This document shows, in pieces, positions 1 to 13,173 of a DNA stretch of 64,000 bases (its first letter is position 1; each line of letters starts with the position of its first letter). The position numbers and the translations under genes were made by a program. Source of the stretch: Callipepla californica brunnescens (lineage: Eukaryota > Chordata > Aves > Galliformes > Odontophoridae). The notes beneath the pieces were generated by a model. That model was not told where the DNA came from. It was given only the letters and a program-made list of their open reading frames with translations, and made no database searches. The DNA is taken from assembly GCA_023055505.1 (NCBI GenBank), contig JALIRH010000048.1:1512166-1576165 (forward strand). Direction: 5' to 3'.

Positions 1-29
1 AATGGGATATATCTCATACACTCAGGCAG

Positions 30-107
30 ATGTCACTGTGGGGAAAAGAGATGCTGACCAGGAAGTGAATTATGCCAAATCTTTCTTCCAGAGAACTCTC
101 CAAAAAT
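30..107 (+). repeat. Diverged direct repeat, copy 1
   Basis: The stretch with GAGATGCTGACCAGGAAGTG and TTCTTCCAGAGAA recurs at 1363-1432 with roughly 80 percent identity over about 55 nt and the same orientation. Both copies can be read in one frame as D-A-(D/E)-Q-x-V-N-x-A-x-S-F-F-Q-R. I do not recognise the family. A CR1 (358-1042) lies between the two copies. Confidence 0.6.
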
Positions 108-357
108 GAGTTTGTTAGAAAGATTCCACATTTGTTACCAAAAGAGGCTAATGAAAATGAGTTATAATTGTTTGTCCAAGGGCAGCTTGGTAGGCAAAGT
201 ATCCCGTCAGAGTACTTGAAGTACTGCTGTGTGACAGTCACATCTGCTGGTGGTCTACACACAGGTTATTCTGCTTCTGTCGCCCATATACTGGGGCACG
301 ATAGCTGGGGTAAGTTGGGGATGGCGTAAACGGGATGGAATGTGAGGTCAAAAGAGG

Positions 358-1042
358 CATTAATAAGACCCACTCTGAGTCAAGGCTGAACAGACCCAGG
401 TCGCTCAGTCTGTCCTCATAAGAGAGGTGTTCCACACCCTTTATCATCTTTGTAGCCCTTCACTGGACTCTTTCCAGGAGATGCCTGCCTTTTTTGTATT
501 GGGGAGCCCAGAACTGGATACAGTACTCCAGGTGAGGCCTCACCAGGGCAGAGTAGAGGGGGAGGATCACCTCCCTTGACCTGCTGGCCATGCTCTTCTT
601 AATGCACACCAGGATGCCATTGGCCTTCTTGGCCACCAGGGCACCCTGCTGACTCATGGCCATCTTGCCCACCAGGATCCCCACATCCCTCTCCTCAGAG
701 CTCCTCTCCAGCAGGTCATCCCTAACCTGTATCAGTGCATGCGGTTATTCCTCCCTAGGTGCAAGACGCTACACTTGCTCTTGTTAAATCTCATCTCATT
801 CATCTCTGCCCAACCCTCCAGCCCTTCCAGGTCTCACTGAATGGTAGCACAGCCTTCTAGCATGTCAGCCATTCCTCAAGCTTCGTATCATCAACATACT
901 AGCTGAGGGTGGACTCCATCCCCTCATCAAGGTTATTGATGAAGATATGGAACAAGACCAGACCCAGCACCTATCTCTGAGGAACACTGCTAAATACAGT
1001 CCTCCAACTGGACTCTACCGCCGATCACGACCACAGTCTAAC
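358..1042 (-). mobile_element. CR1 LINE fragment, minus, ORF2 end plus part of 3' region
   Basis: The reverse complement reads through a degenerate CR1 reverse transcriptase C-terminal region: a minus frame at 460-684 has [11 protein letters not shown] followed by [12 protein letters not shown], the standard CR1 thumb-like segment. It is truncated at the 5' side near 1042 and lacks the final 3' tail at its low-coordinate end. Closely similar to the copy at 50334-51384. Confidence 0.9.
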
Positions 1043-1362
1043 ATATTAGGCATCAAAGACAGATACAGGACACCAGTGACTGTTTAAATCTCTACAGTAC
1101 AGAATGAACTAGTGAAAAATTACTTGTATTCAGCTTCATAGACAATGATCAGTTATTAACACGATATGCATTAAAAAAAAAAACAACTAAAATTGCAGTC
1201 TAAAGTAAATTTATTTTTTCTAATAATTTATCAACTTATAAAATTTAAGCGAAATTCACAGCAACCTTTTTCACAGATTGTCCTTTTTGTGTTAATGCCA
1301 CCCTGCAAATCCTCAGATTTGCATCCCATCTAAATAAGAGGGAACGTTTATTATATATTTAA

Positions 1363-1432
1363 GCAAATGACAGCGTGGAAGGAGATGCTGAACAGGATGT
1401 GAATGAAGCTGAGTCATTCTTCCAGAGAAGTC
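1363..1432 (+). repeat. Diverged direct repeat, copy 2
   Basis: Partner of the segment at 30-107: GAGATGCTGAACAGGATGTG then TTCTTCCAGAGAAG. The shared reading D-A-E-Q-D-V-N-E-A-E-S-F-F-Q-R stays open for about 25 codons. It could be a dispersed repeat or a small tandem duplication later split by other insertions. Confidence 0.6.
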
Positions 1433-2570
1433 CCTATGCACTTTATAAGTCTAACTACTTCAACAACTCCAACATAAACTATGTTTTCTTTGAAATTAGA
1501 ATCTCAACAACATATCACAGGATCAGAACAACTTTCTATGAATGATGAATATACAGTGGCTAAGAAGACAAATACAGAAGTAAAATGAGAGCAGCTTTCC
1601 ACAAGTGTTTATTGGGAGCAAACAGTTATGTTATGGTTACCACAACAGAAGAGTGAATCTCCATTCCTTTATGTCTAAATTTATTTTGTCTTTCTTAAGG
1701 TAACTAAAGACTGTACTATAAGTGGAAGAGAAGAAAGATACTGCAGTTAAAGAAGAAACTTCAGATTAAACACAGATAATCTGAGCTAGCTTTCAGCTGT
1801 AAACACTCCTACTACCACAGCAATACCAACAATTAGTCTTAAAACCAGAAAATGCGTGAGGAAACACTCAGATCCTACAGGTTGAAAGAAAAATCTCTTT
1901 GGCCCTAGAATAAATGCTTTTTTCTTCTTTGATGACTACCATTTCTTTTATATTTCTGTTTATCATTACTGGAACATTTTCAGATGCATCCATGGGAACA
2001 ACTTCTAGAATTTCGTAATTTCTTTATCAACTTGGTTGGACAGTGTGGAAGAGGTTTACGTTTTAAGTGTACGCATTATGTTTGGAAAAAACTGTGCCTG
2101 CTTTGCTTCTAAGTGTCCCTTCAGAAATAATTCCTTTGAGCTTTACCACATACTTAAGAAGATTGCGCTATGAACCACGTCACCCTCTGCAGTTAGAAAA
2201 GACTTAAACATATTCTTATGACTGTTTCTGTTCTATGTGATATTTGGTCTCATTGTCTCCAGTAAGAATTCATGTGAGTCTAATCAAACACATCTTTAAG
2301 TTATTCTGACAGAGAATATTTTTCTACATCAGGGTTAGGGTACTACCATTTTCAAACACTAATTTTTTTTTCATTAACAGCTTCCTTCACATCTTGACAC
2401 CATCAGATTTTATGTTTCCATGTTCTGAGTGCATGGAATACACAACCACAAATCTCATGTGTTACATCCAAAGTCGCTCAAGAAAAAGGTCAGGAATGAT
2501 TATCTTTATTCATACATCTTAACAGACATTTTTTCAACTATTATTTTTGGAATTATTTTGGAAACAGAGC

Positions 2571-3650
2571 AAGGGTGCCCAACCTTACAGCTTGTATGGG
2601 CTGCACTGAGGGAATAGGAATTGCCATGGGCCACATATAATAAATTAATGTATATAAGTAACAAAACTTCTTTCATAATGTATTTTTTTTATCAAAACAC
2701 ATAAAACAGGGACAACAAAAACATAAAACTAAGGGGATATTTGACCTTGTTTTCATGAAACTAATTAATCAGGCCCATTTGATGGCAATGGTTGTCATTC
2801 CTAGTGAGTCTTCAAGGTGTTCATCAAAGATTTTTGATGAAATATTATTCTTCCTGTGCTTCATCCTTGACAACAGCTGTTCAGAAATGTACGTGCTGCC
2901 AAAAAGTGATGACATGAATAAGGCATGACTGTGAAGCACGAGATTTTTTCCTCTGATAAGAGAGGGCTTACGAAAGTCTGGTAAAGAGACATGATCAAAT
3001 TTTTCTTCGAGTCAAATGTGAAAATTCACAATTAATGTGTTTATGTCAACTGAAAATGGAGTCACAGATATACAAAAATATGATTTTTTTTTTGGAGATC
3101 TTGCAACTTATTCTCCAATTCCTTTAGCAAAATTTAAAGCAAAGCTGCATATTTTTCACTGTTCATAGGACTGTGTTTAGCCAATGCAATAAACTGCATG
3201 AAATTATTTGCCATAAAATGAGCTTGCAATTATTTAATTTCAAACACTGCTGTTGTCTGAAGCATAGCACAGATAACGTGATTTTTACCCTGAAGATGCA
3301 TGTTTTACTCGTTCAAATGAGCAGTCAAATCTACCAAAAAAAACTAAGCCTGTGAGCCATTTTTAATCTTCATGTTCTGGCACAAATTCTCCTTTTGATT
3401 CCATAAGGGACTTAATTTCATTTTGCAAAGTCTGTTGGCATTTTACTCCAACTCAGCCACCTTCCTTCAGAAAAGTAAATGATGTCCACATAATTAGCCT
3501 CCATACTTTCAAAAAACTCCTAGAACTGGAGATTATTTCAGTCCCTTGGACTTGACAAAATTCAGAGCTATGAAGATAATCTGCATGCTATTATTCACCT
3601 TTAAAGCTTGATCTCTGATGCAGTGATATTTCATCATATGTGAGTTACTG
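2571..3650 (-). mobile_element. hAT DNA transposon relic, C-terminal transposase and 3' end
   Basis: On the minus strand a broken reading runs through hAT transposase landmarks of the Charlie/ZBED5-like kind: F-F-E-S-M-E-A-N-Y, then E-I-K-S-L-M-E-S-K-G-E-F-V-P-E, K-W-L-T-G-L, M-A-N-N-F-M-Q-F-I-A-L-A-K, and near 2800-2940 S-S-L-F-G-S-T-Y-I-S-E-Q-L-L-S-R-M-K-H-R-K. Many stops and frameshifts show that it is long dead. The 3' terminus near 2571-2590 carries a GGGTGCCCAACCTT-like terminal repeat. The N-terminal half is absent; a CR1 tail follows from 3697. This is the most complete hAT copy in the window and serves as reference for the others. Confidence 0.8.
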
Positions 3651-3696
3651 GTGGTAATTGCATTATATTCTACTTATTGTTATATAGATGGATTTA

Positions 3697-3969
3697 TAGA
3701 TTCATAGATACATTAGGTTGGAAAGGACCTACAAGATCATCGAGTCCAACCATCCTCCCACCATCATCCCTACCCACCAAGCTACTCAATCAAATCCCTC
3801 AGCACCTCATCTAAACGCTTCTTGAACAGCGCTAGGGACGGTGCCTCAACCACCTCCCTAGGCAGGCCATTCCAGTGCCTGACCACTCTTTCAGAGAAAA
3901 AATTTTTCCTCAAATCTAATCTAAATCTTCCCTGGCGCAAGTTGGACATGTCTGATAGTAGAGGCATCC
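3697..3969 (-). mobile_element. CR1 3' end fragment, minus
   Basis: The reverse complement has the CR1 3' untranslated pattern, with a TTTCTCTGAAAGAGTGGTCA segment, GGCACTGGAATGGCCTGCC-type text, GACTCGATGATCTTGTAGG and the terminal TGAATCTAT octamer-like tail. The remaining minus frame (3782-3967) is the CR1 post-RT tail, not a gene. Confidence 0.92.
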
Positions 3970-6900
3970 AAGAAAAAAAAAAAAAACTGTAGCTCTTGAG
4001 AACATATTCTCAACGAGGGTACCATTCAACATGTTCATGCAAGTGCACAATTTAATTCAACAGAAGTAAAAGTACATCTGTCATAGACAGATGCAACTTA
4101 CGGTAAATCATGTAAACATGCTCACAGATAGTGTTACAGACATGTTAATCCTATATATTTTAAGGCAGAATGGCAGAAAGTTGTGTAATGAGACCCTAAT
4201 TCGACACTTGCAAATGCCAGAACTGATAACACCATACACCCAGAGAACTGAAATGTCTTTTAGTAAAGGTTGTAACAGATTGGATCAAGTCAGACTAACT
4301 TCAAGACCAAGCAGCATCTAAACAATTCGGCAGCAAGGCACTTTTATATAGCACTGTTAATAGACAAGGAAAAAAAAATCATAAATGCAATTCCACACAA
4401 AATATATATATTTTTTTGTCAATGATACATGTATGAAGATATCGTGCCTTATTAAAAAAACTGCTTTACCACTGCCTTGATGGATTTTAATAACTTTACT
4501 TCAAACTTCATTTTTCAGAAGTGTGTAATTCAGACATAAAAAAACCACACTTCAGGACATTACCCTACATTTAGAGGATTTAGACCAAAAGCATTCTTCC
4601 AGTTTAGTTTTTGCACTTTTTTCAAATTATAAATTTGTCAAAGAAAAGCTTCCTTGACATCTATAAAGATGTCAAATATTGTTCAGTATGTAAAAATACA
4701 CTGTTTTATCAATGTTTATATCTTTTTGTAGCTATGTAATTTTATTTTCTCCACCTCAGCAGTCTCCTCTATTTTCTACTTCAAATTCATTGAATACTTG
4801 CATCTGTTTGTTCCATGTACTCCTCAGCCATATTATTTGCAATCAATCAAGGAAATTCATTCCTTCTCAAATCATTTTGTTATCTTGGTCTGAAGACCTA
4901 ATGAATTGCTCAGAACTTGGAACCTCAGCTCTATCTTGACAGACAATTTTCTACAGCTCATTTATAATATGTAGTAATAATTTTGTTTTCATTTCAATAT
5001 ATCTTTCATATTAGGCTTGACCTGGTTCAACTCCACGTTTCAGTATGAGGAAGATCCTCATTTCTGTCAACTTTTACATAACTGAAATGTAACGTTGTTC
5101 CTCGACAAAACAGAAAGCAACTTCCCAGCAGCTTTTCCTCTATGACAAATTCTGGTTTACATCACTATAAATGATCAACAATATGGATTTACCAGTATCG
5201 TTTAACAGGCAAATTGCAAGCATCATTTCACATTAATTCCATTAACAAGACAGTGTTGTTCTTACAGATTATCCCTCAATATCTTAAATAAGTGGTATAA
5301 GAGCATTCACTCAAGAGAATGTCAAGGAGAGAAATGGCAACTGTTATGTGAAATGGACAAGATAAGGCAAGGGAAATAAGTAATTATTCCAATTTAAGAG
5401 TCTCATCCATATATGCATAAATTTCAAATACATTTCCCAACTGCACATGTGCAGATTCTAGTAGGCTACATCTGTTACATATCAATAATTGTTGCAATTA
5501 ATAACACTCCATTTTGATTATGCCTTTTGCACATTTTATTTTCACAAAAAAACACTCTTGCCTAATTATACATCCACTATTCAGTCCCATAGCTTATTAT
5601 CCTGTTATACATCAGCAGTGCAGGAGGCATTAAGATCTCGTAAATGAAAGAATTGATGCAGTGATCAGATATGTAGACTTCATCCCTTTTCTATTTATTT
5701 GTTCCTTCCTGTACACCTGGGTCACGTTCCCATCATTAACGGAGGAGACCTAACTACACATTCCCATTATTCAATCAACAGAAATCGAAGTGCCAAGTTC
5801 TTCAGTTTGATGACCTCACAAGAGGTCAGCTGGCAAACTGGATATATTCACTTCTACTTACAGATATTCTTGCTTTCCACTCGTAACAGCAGCATTTTGG
5901 CATAACAAAAGATCCATTTCATGTAGCCAATCTTCATCACTGTTTCCTAGACCTGCTTTATATACATTTTAGCTGGCCCACTATAAGTTTCAAAGTTCTC
6001 ACAAGTAATGGTGAAGAATCCTAAGCCATCAGTTTTCCTGTGTTTTTTTGCGGAAAGCCATAGAAACCTGAAAAACTGCAGCAATAACAATTTCCAACTT
6101 CAAAATTTATCCATAATGATATAATATTATACACTTAGTCTAGTGACTGAGAAGGCATTTTAGTGCAAAGGGAGAAGGAAAAAGAAATGAAAGTCCAGAT
6201 GCTGGAATCCCATAACAAAAAAGAAGACTCCAAGCACTAGCCTGTTGTCCAGTTTCTTGAGTTTTAGGTTAACAAGTATCATTTAATTGATTACTTGTGA
6301 TACAGTCATTAATGCTAGACAGATGATTTAAGTTTTATTTTTAAACAAAGGAATAAGTCAAAATTGAATTTAAAAATTTGCTTATTTGTTTGAAGCTGTA
6401 CAAATGCCTCTATTTTTTTTACTAGTCATAGGAGTACATAGTTCTTTGTAGGACTTTGGCTGTGACAGCAGTTAAACTTTATTCTTCATTTGTTCTTTCA
6501 CTTTGAGATAACCTAACTTGACTCTAATTTGAATCTAACTGAGCTACAACATACTCCTTCCATACACCAGGACAAAAGCCTGGGTTTCCAAGCTAAATAA
6601 ATGGTCCCACTGCAAACCTTCGCCTAAAATTATGTTCCGCTTTTATTTCCTAAGTAATCCAAGCTGGCAAATCCTAGCTACTTTCTGCTCCACATCCCTG
6701 TATTATTTCCTGGTCAACACCCTGTCTTCAAAATTCTATCACATTGTATCTCCAAAACAAATTTGTATCTCTCTGACTGTTAAACCCTAAAGAAAAATGT
6801 TTGAAGATGAGCCTAATGAGGGAGGATCATCTAATGCACTGAATCCCGAAATCGGAAAACCTCTTACATGTGTACATAGCTAAGAAAACTCTTTAGATGA

Positions 6901-8435
6901 TAGATGTAAAATCTGTGTGTTCCTTGATGCAAACTTGTCATGGTATGTACCACGCCTATAAATCAAATTAGCTAATTTAACAAACAACATTTGGCAGGAA
7001 ACATTCAGTACTCCTGCCTGTAGGCTGTCCTGTAACATAAAGCAATGATTTATTAAATACATTTAACCTACAAGAGAGCAGTGAAACATCACAAGTTCGA
7101 TTCACCTTTTCAAGATACTGCTTCCTCTGAATATAGAATAAATATTATCCATAGAAGACGTGTGCAAGACTATACATTTTCTAAGCCTTGATAATTTACT
7201 AAGTGACAGAATAGAACAAAATGCATACCAACTGAAAACTATTATTTAGAAAAACCCAGCAATCAAAGAAAATGTACAGTGAAGTTTATTCTATTAAAAT
7301 ACCCACTATTACCTTGATGCACCAAGTTACTTTAGCATGTCTAATTTTAAGAACATGAATAATCCCCCAAAGTCAAATGACTACTTATTCAAAGTGAGAC
7401 ATATGCTTAAGTACCTTAACGAACTGAAGCCTGTAATTGCATGAAGTTGCTTCTGTCAATTTTGCTCTAAGGGAAAAGAAAAAAAAAGCTTTTTTTTCTC
7501 TTTTTTTTTTTTGCCAGTGACAATATGATATCATAGTGCTTTTATCATTGCAGAAATGGATTTTATTACACCTGTTCTTGTTTTTTAAAGTTCGTTTTTC
7601 CACCTACAATTTGAGTCAAGGAGTTCACCAAAGTAGATTCAATGAAGTAAATTATATTTTAAATGTGAAATAAATGTGTTTGCTTGTTTTCCCTCTTCCG
7701 TTTCTTTATAGAAAATCCTTGCTCAAATATGACACATAAGACTTGGAAATGCCAGGGGATACCTGCTACTTCAAGTAGGTGATAATTTATTTATTGGATA
7801 GTCATAAATTGGAAGAGCATAATGATGAATGGAATGAACAGAAAAAGAAACTTTGCTTCAGAAGCGTTCTCTATGACAGGAAGCTCTGCAGTGCTTCCGA
7901 GAATTAGCATCCGGGACTAGAAATGCCAACAAAGATGAATAAAACAGCATAAACTCAGAAGACTTTGCAGGATTCCAGTCTCGTATTTTCTGGATAATGT
8001 CTGAGAATAACTTCTATATTGGAAGTATACCTCTAAAATACAAATGCACAGCAATGCTAACCTGTAGTTTCAAGCTAATTTTTTTGATTTAAAGGACTGC
8101 AAAAGCTTTTCAAGACTTTGTAACAAATTAGTTGGACATGTGCTTTTTCTCTTTTTATCCTGAGAGTTCTAACAGTTTCTTATGCAAAGACAACCTGGGT
8201 ATAGCCCAAATTTGCCAGCATGGCTAAAAGCCACATAAAATATACCCAGAAGGTTATTAATTCTACTTTCTGGAATTACATCAAAGGGTTCTGAATAAAA
8301 TTCACACTTGTGCATTGACTTACAAAAAGGAATTGCAAAAACTTCCCTCACATGAGTGTCTCAAATTCATTATCTGAGTTCAAGCACAATTCCTCAATCA
8401 CAAAGGAGAAAGGGGCACAGGCAAGGAGGGTTTCA

Positions 8436-8974
8436 GGCTGCTATGGAAGTAATTCCTCCTACTTTACTGTGGTGGACCACGACATCAGAGGCGAATGTTG
8501 GTGGTAAGGCAGTAGTGGTTGAACCTTTCTGACAACATTCCATTACATCTGGTTGTCATTTGACAGATGCTAGCAGAGGGACAGTCTGATCAAATGGTGT
8601 CTGACATGGAAGTGTGTCTGAAGCAAAGCTGTGTCACTGAATTCTTCCACGCAGAAAAAACTGCACACACTGACATTCACGGACACTTGGTGAACATTGA
8701 CAGAGACCAAACAGTGCATATGAGCACAGTGAAATGGTGGGTGATGCATTTCAGCAGTGGTGACAGTGATAGTGTGTCACCTCCACTGGTGCAGATATTT
8801 ATGAGAGCTACACGGCTACGTTGTTGCCAAAAATATATAGATACTGGTGGTGATTACACTGAAAAACGGAGTTTTGTAGTTAAGAATTTTCTCTATAAAG
8901 TAGCGTTATTGTGCTTTTTGTATCTGGTGTGGTTTTGATGGAAATTAATAGGAGGTGTTTCTCTTGAAGTGACC
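8436..8974 (+). mobile_element. Internally deleted mariner element (MITE-like)
   Basis: Seen: a left end GGCTGCTATGGAAGTAATTC with CCTCCTACTTTA, matched in inverted form at the right end by TAATAGGAGGTGTTTC, so the terminal repeats are recognisable though eroded. The inside reads as a mariner transposase N-terminus (K-Q-S-C-V-T-E-F-F-H-A-E-K, then S-T-V-K-W-W-V and S-S-G-D-S-D) joined directly to the last part (Y-I-D-T-G-G-D-Y-T-E-K). The DDD catalytic centre is missing, so it could only have moved by borrowed transposase. The 123-codon frame at 8567-8938 is this fusion. I recall the family as the chicken mariner often called Galluhop; this name is from memory. Confidence 0.85.
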
Positions 8975-11900
8975 TACATACTTCTAAAATCAATACAACA
9001 TGAAGAAAACAGAGGTGACAGGGAACTGTCCAATAGTAGATCTTAACCTACTTTCCCCTACCAGATTACCTAGCAGAGATAAATTAATCTAACATAAATA
9101 TGACTTCACCATGCATAAATTTCAAACAGTATTCCATGCTCCTGAGAATATCCTTCTGCAAGTCTTCCTATGTGTGTCTATACGATGCACAAGGTTGTTC
9201 TCACAGCAACACAGGCAATTCATAATCACCATTTAGGGTTAACATGCTTAAAATGCCTTTTTAAATGTTTCCTGAATAAACCTGTTCCAAATTCACTGAA
9301 ATCTACAAAGAAATACCAATAATTTCCTTGTTAATATATTTACACACGGTTTTCCCCTGAGAAAGGAAAGGAGGAAACTAACCTGACGTTCCACTTCAAA
9401 CAATGTTCTTGGAACAACTTTAGTGTTAGAATTTCTTCTAAGATGATCATTGCTTTCAATTTTCCCCTGAAGCCATGACTATTCGTGACCACAGTTTCTC
9501 AAATTAATGCACCAAACTTTAAACTTTTTAGAAAATGCCACAAACAAACCAAATAAAGTTAAGTATCCACCTGCTCCCATGCTTCATTCTTCTTTGTATT
9601 CAGCAAGTTTGTTGAGTTCTCTTGTTAACTAATGGTCTGAATCACATCCTGATTTAAAAAACAAATAACCCACGAATAGTTTCTCAAAAAATCCCCGGCT
9701 TTTTATTTCAGAAGTTTTATAACTAACCAGTGTTCAGGTCCTGCAATAACTACGGATTGTTTCCACCCATGCAAAAAAAAAAAATCCTAGCCCACTTACT
9801 TTACAATTTATACATAAAAAGTGTAACTTTATTTTCCAACTGAAAACAAAAATAATCTGACGTGTAGAGTTCATGCTAACTCTAGAGAAAAAGAAGCCCA
9901 GTATACCTTGTTCAAAGTAAATGAAATCAGAAAAGCTCATGAGGAGCAGGAGGGGAAGTTCAACCTTCAACTGAACTATTACAAATGGCAAAAGTAAATT
10001 AAGGGCCTTAAGGGGTGCAAGAAGAGAAGGATATGAGGGTTGAAATCCTGCAGCACTTTTACAATAGCTTTACACAATTCATTCATTTCCAGATGACGAA
10101 GAGCAATTTGACAGATGCGACAAGCTCAACTGAAGGGCAACACAAAGGTACCCTCACTACAAATTTGTCATCTCTCCATCTTTTTGTGTTCCTATTACTG
10201 AACTTTGGTGAAACAGTAAAGGAAAAAGTCAGGCATTTTAAAGCCCCTCATGCTAGTCTGTCCAGCAAGAACTCCACCTTATTTAAAACATATTTTCCTT
10301 ATTCAAAAACATTTTCATTAACACATTGTGTTCCAGAGGCTCCACTATTTTTCTTCATCCCCACATACACAAAAACATAGCCCCAAGAAAATAATTACTT
10401 TTCCTGTTTACATAAAATAATTATGCAGGATTTCCTGAGAACATGATTTTCAAATTAGGGGCAAACCAAACTGAAGAGTCTCTGTTTCCTTTACCACAGG
10501 AAATGTTATAGATTTGGTTTTAAACTCAATTTATATATCAATTAAAAAGCTGGAAGTTCTTATCTGTGACTGAGCTGTAGCAACTTTTGAAGGTTGGGGA
10601 AAACAATGCTCTAGCAAGTATTTAGCTGTTGAAAATATCTTTTAGAAATGTTAAATTTAATAGCTCTCTAGTGCATGTCTGGGATTTCTTTGTAATCTTC
10701 TTGAGTAATGTGTAATATTTTGGCAAAGTCCCAGACCCGCTCAGTTAGTAGTAGTAGAGAAAAGGAAAGGCTATAAAGTGAATTTGTTGTCTCTTTTTTA
10801 TATTAGTTTTAGAAACTTTAAACATTAAAGCAATCTTGCTTTACATTAACTTCACCCTGCTGCTACATTCCAGAAATTTAGTGCAGATTTGCATGTGCTC
10901 CGTATGGATCTTCCCATAGCTGCCCTACCTGGCCTAAGCAAACAGCATGCATGTGCTGACCAGCTGTGAAGAACGAGAGAGGGGAGAGGGGAAACAACAG
11001 AGCTTTGGACTTGGAAAGCAGAGTGCTGAATTTCCTGGCTTACCCTGTGGCTCGTTTAATAGCTTCAGTCAGGTGACTGAAAGAGGCAAGTAAATTACAC
11101 AGGAGCAGGCACTGGATGTCAAGCAATACATTACAGCCATGCAATACTCCAATTTCCTCTTCTGGTCACTGTAGCCTCAGTATAAGTGAGCTATGTTCTA
11201 GCCAGAAAGATTTTCATTTTTGCATCTCCACATGTTGCATTTCCATAACATGAAGTATGATGCTGCAAGTCCATACATTCCTCCTCATTTTAGCATGTTC
11301 ATATTGTTCATATTCTTAATTTTATTGACAAAGTAAACTGAAAGAGCAATACTGGCTTAGCACTAACATTTTCTCTCCTACTCACATGTGATACAAACAT
11401 GATACAGCTCAATGGAGATTGATGATCATTGAAAAAATCAGTTATGTGCAGTTAGATGAACAATGATATAGACTGATTTCTAAAAGAGTGTTTTCTATAC
11501 GCTGAAAAGAGGATTTAATAATGAACACACAACTTTTTAATGCTAACCTGGCATTTGTACGAACATGTGTTCTGTAAGTGAATATCAAATACTGGCCTCA
11601 TTGATGTTACAGAATTAAAGGAATAGCAGAGATTACACATACTCTTTGTTACTGGTGCATGTATCAGGAAGAACACATAAAAAGAATGCTGAAAAACAAA
11701 CTCTTAACTTCTAGCATTTAAATTATCACTTCCAGCATTCCTGTTTTCTTCAATGCATTTTCCCCATTTTATTTTCCAGGGCTCATATGAATATGGCTCA
11801 TATTCATAAAGGATGCACAAAGAAAAGGAATCAATGCAGTATAAATTGCTGTTGAGCAGGAAAGCTAGGTCCAAAAGGCATGCAGACTTGCTTGCCTACT

Positions 11901-13173
11901 GCTCTTTTTGTTTACTTGTTTGAAGGGCACAGTTCTTACCTGGTATTTTAAGTCCTGTCACATGCATTGGCCGTGTTATAATTTCAGATTCGATGCTTCC
12001 CAGCTATAGCAGATTATTAAATCATCAACATAGAAAAGCAGCTGTATGCAATATGGGTTCATCTCTTCCCCTACTCTCTCCTCCTTCAGATATTCTTTTA
12101 TAAAAAAAAAAAGTGCTAATCCTCAACAGCAAAAAGCAGTACTATATTAATTCACATGTGGGAATCACAGCATCTTCTCTGCCTGAATGGGAATTGCCAT
12201 CATACCATTACTCAATCACCAACTGCTGCCAGTTCCACTGTAGCCACTTTCATAATGGTTCCGGAGACACTCAGTCTGCGGTGTTTCTAATTGTCACTAC
12301 AACTATTTTACATATATGCTTTAAGACATTTTTGGAGTATGGCATCACAATTACAACTACAATGGGTTTAAGTACCATTTTAAATAAAACAGATACGATG
12401 TTTGTCTCTAAGGGCCCTTTGGGCATGCTAAAATGCCTGCTTATACACTAGAAAGTAGAGTTCGGAGCTTGGAAGCTGAGTTATCAGAAGTACTTTCGGG
12501 GTAGGCACGTGAAGGAAAACATCTCTTGGTGGAACTAAAGCAGATGGCAAAGTGAATGCTCTCATTATGCCAAGCCACATACTAAAAATGAGATGTCCCA
12601 AAAATTATAAGGTTGGCTTAAAAGCCATGAGATGTTCTGCAAAAGAAATCACTTGTATTTTTCTCTTGCTGGGCCTTGGGGCTTCAGGGAGACACTGCTT
12701 TCACTTCCTGATGAGATGATACATTACTATGAGTTTGGTGAGCCTGATACAAATTACTGAAAAATACAAAATACTAATTACATCCGTACAGTTACATTTC
12801 ACTAAATCAAGAAAAGCATCTTGATTCCCTTAAGGAGCTGAAATCAAAGATGCAAAAAACAATTAACTGAGTAGGTTTTTATTAAAACGGTGGGCAGAAA
12901 AACACAACCCTCAGCCTGCTGCCAAATCAACTTGGGTAACTGTGAAGGAGTCAGCTGTTTTCCTACATTTTACACCAAAGCAATTTTCGGAACTCATGAG
13001 GAAAAATTAAGAAAAAAAACAGCTAAAAGAACACAAAGTATATGAATTCTGATTAATCTTGTGATTATTATTCTGCCTTTCTCAGGATTTTCAGGACTTG
13101 GTACACTAGCTCAATGCCAAGCAACAAAATGACCTGTACCTCTGTTAAAGGTCAGGCATCAAAACCTTATTTC

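Noticed and set aside
460..684. Minus frame with reverse-transcriptase-like text as a separate gene
   Set aside because: Part of a 5'-truncated CR1 LINE; same text recurs at 50747-50959.
2332..2345. Telomere-like GGGTTAGGGT
   Set aside because: Less than two units, expected by chance.
8567..8938. A 123-codon plus-strand frame as a possible gene
   Set aside because: It is the fused N- and C-terminal remnant of an internally deleted mariner; no catalytic core.
10015..10380. A 121-codon plus-strand frame
   Set aside because: No motif or family resemblance, composition like the surrounding intron; expected by chance in 64 kb.
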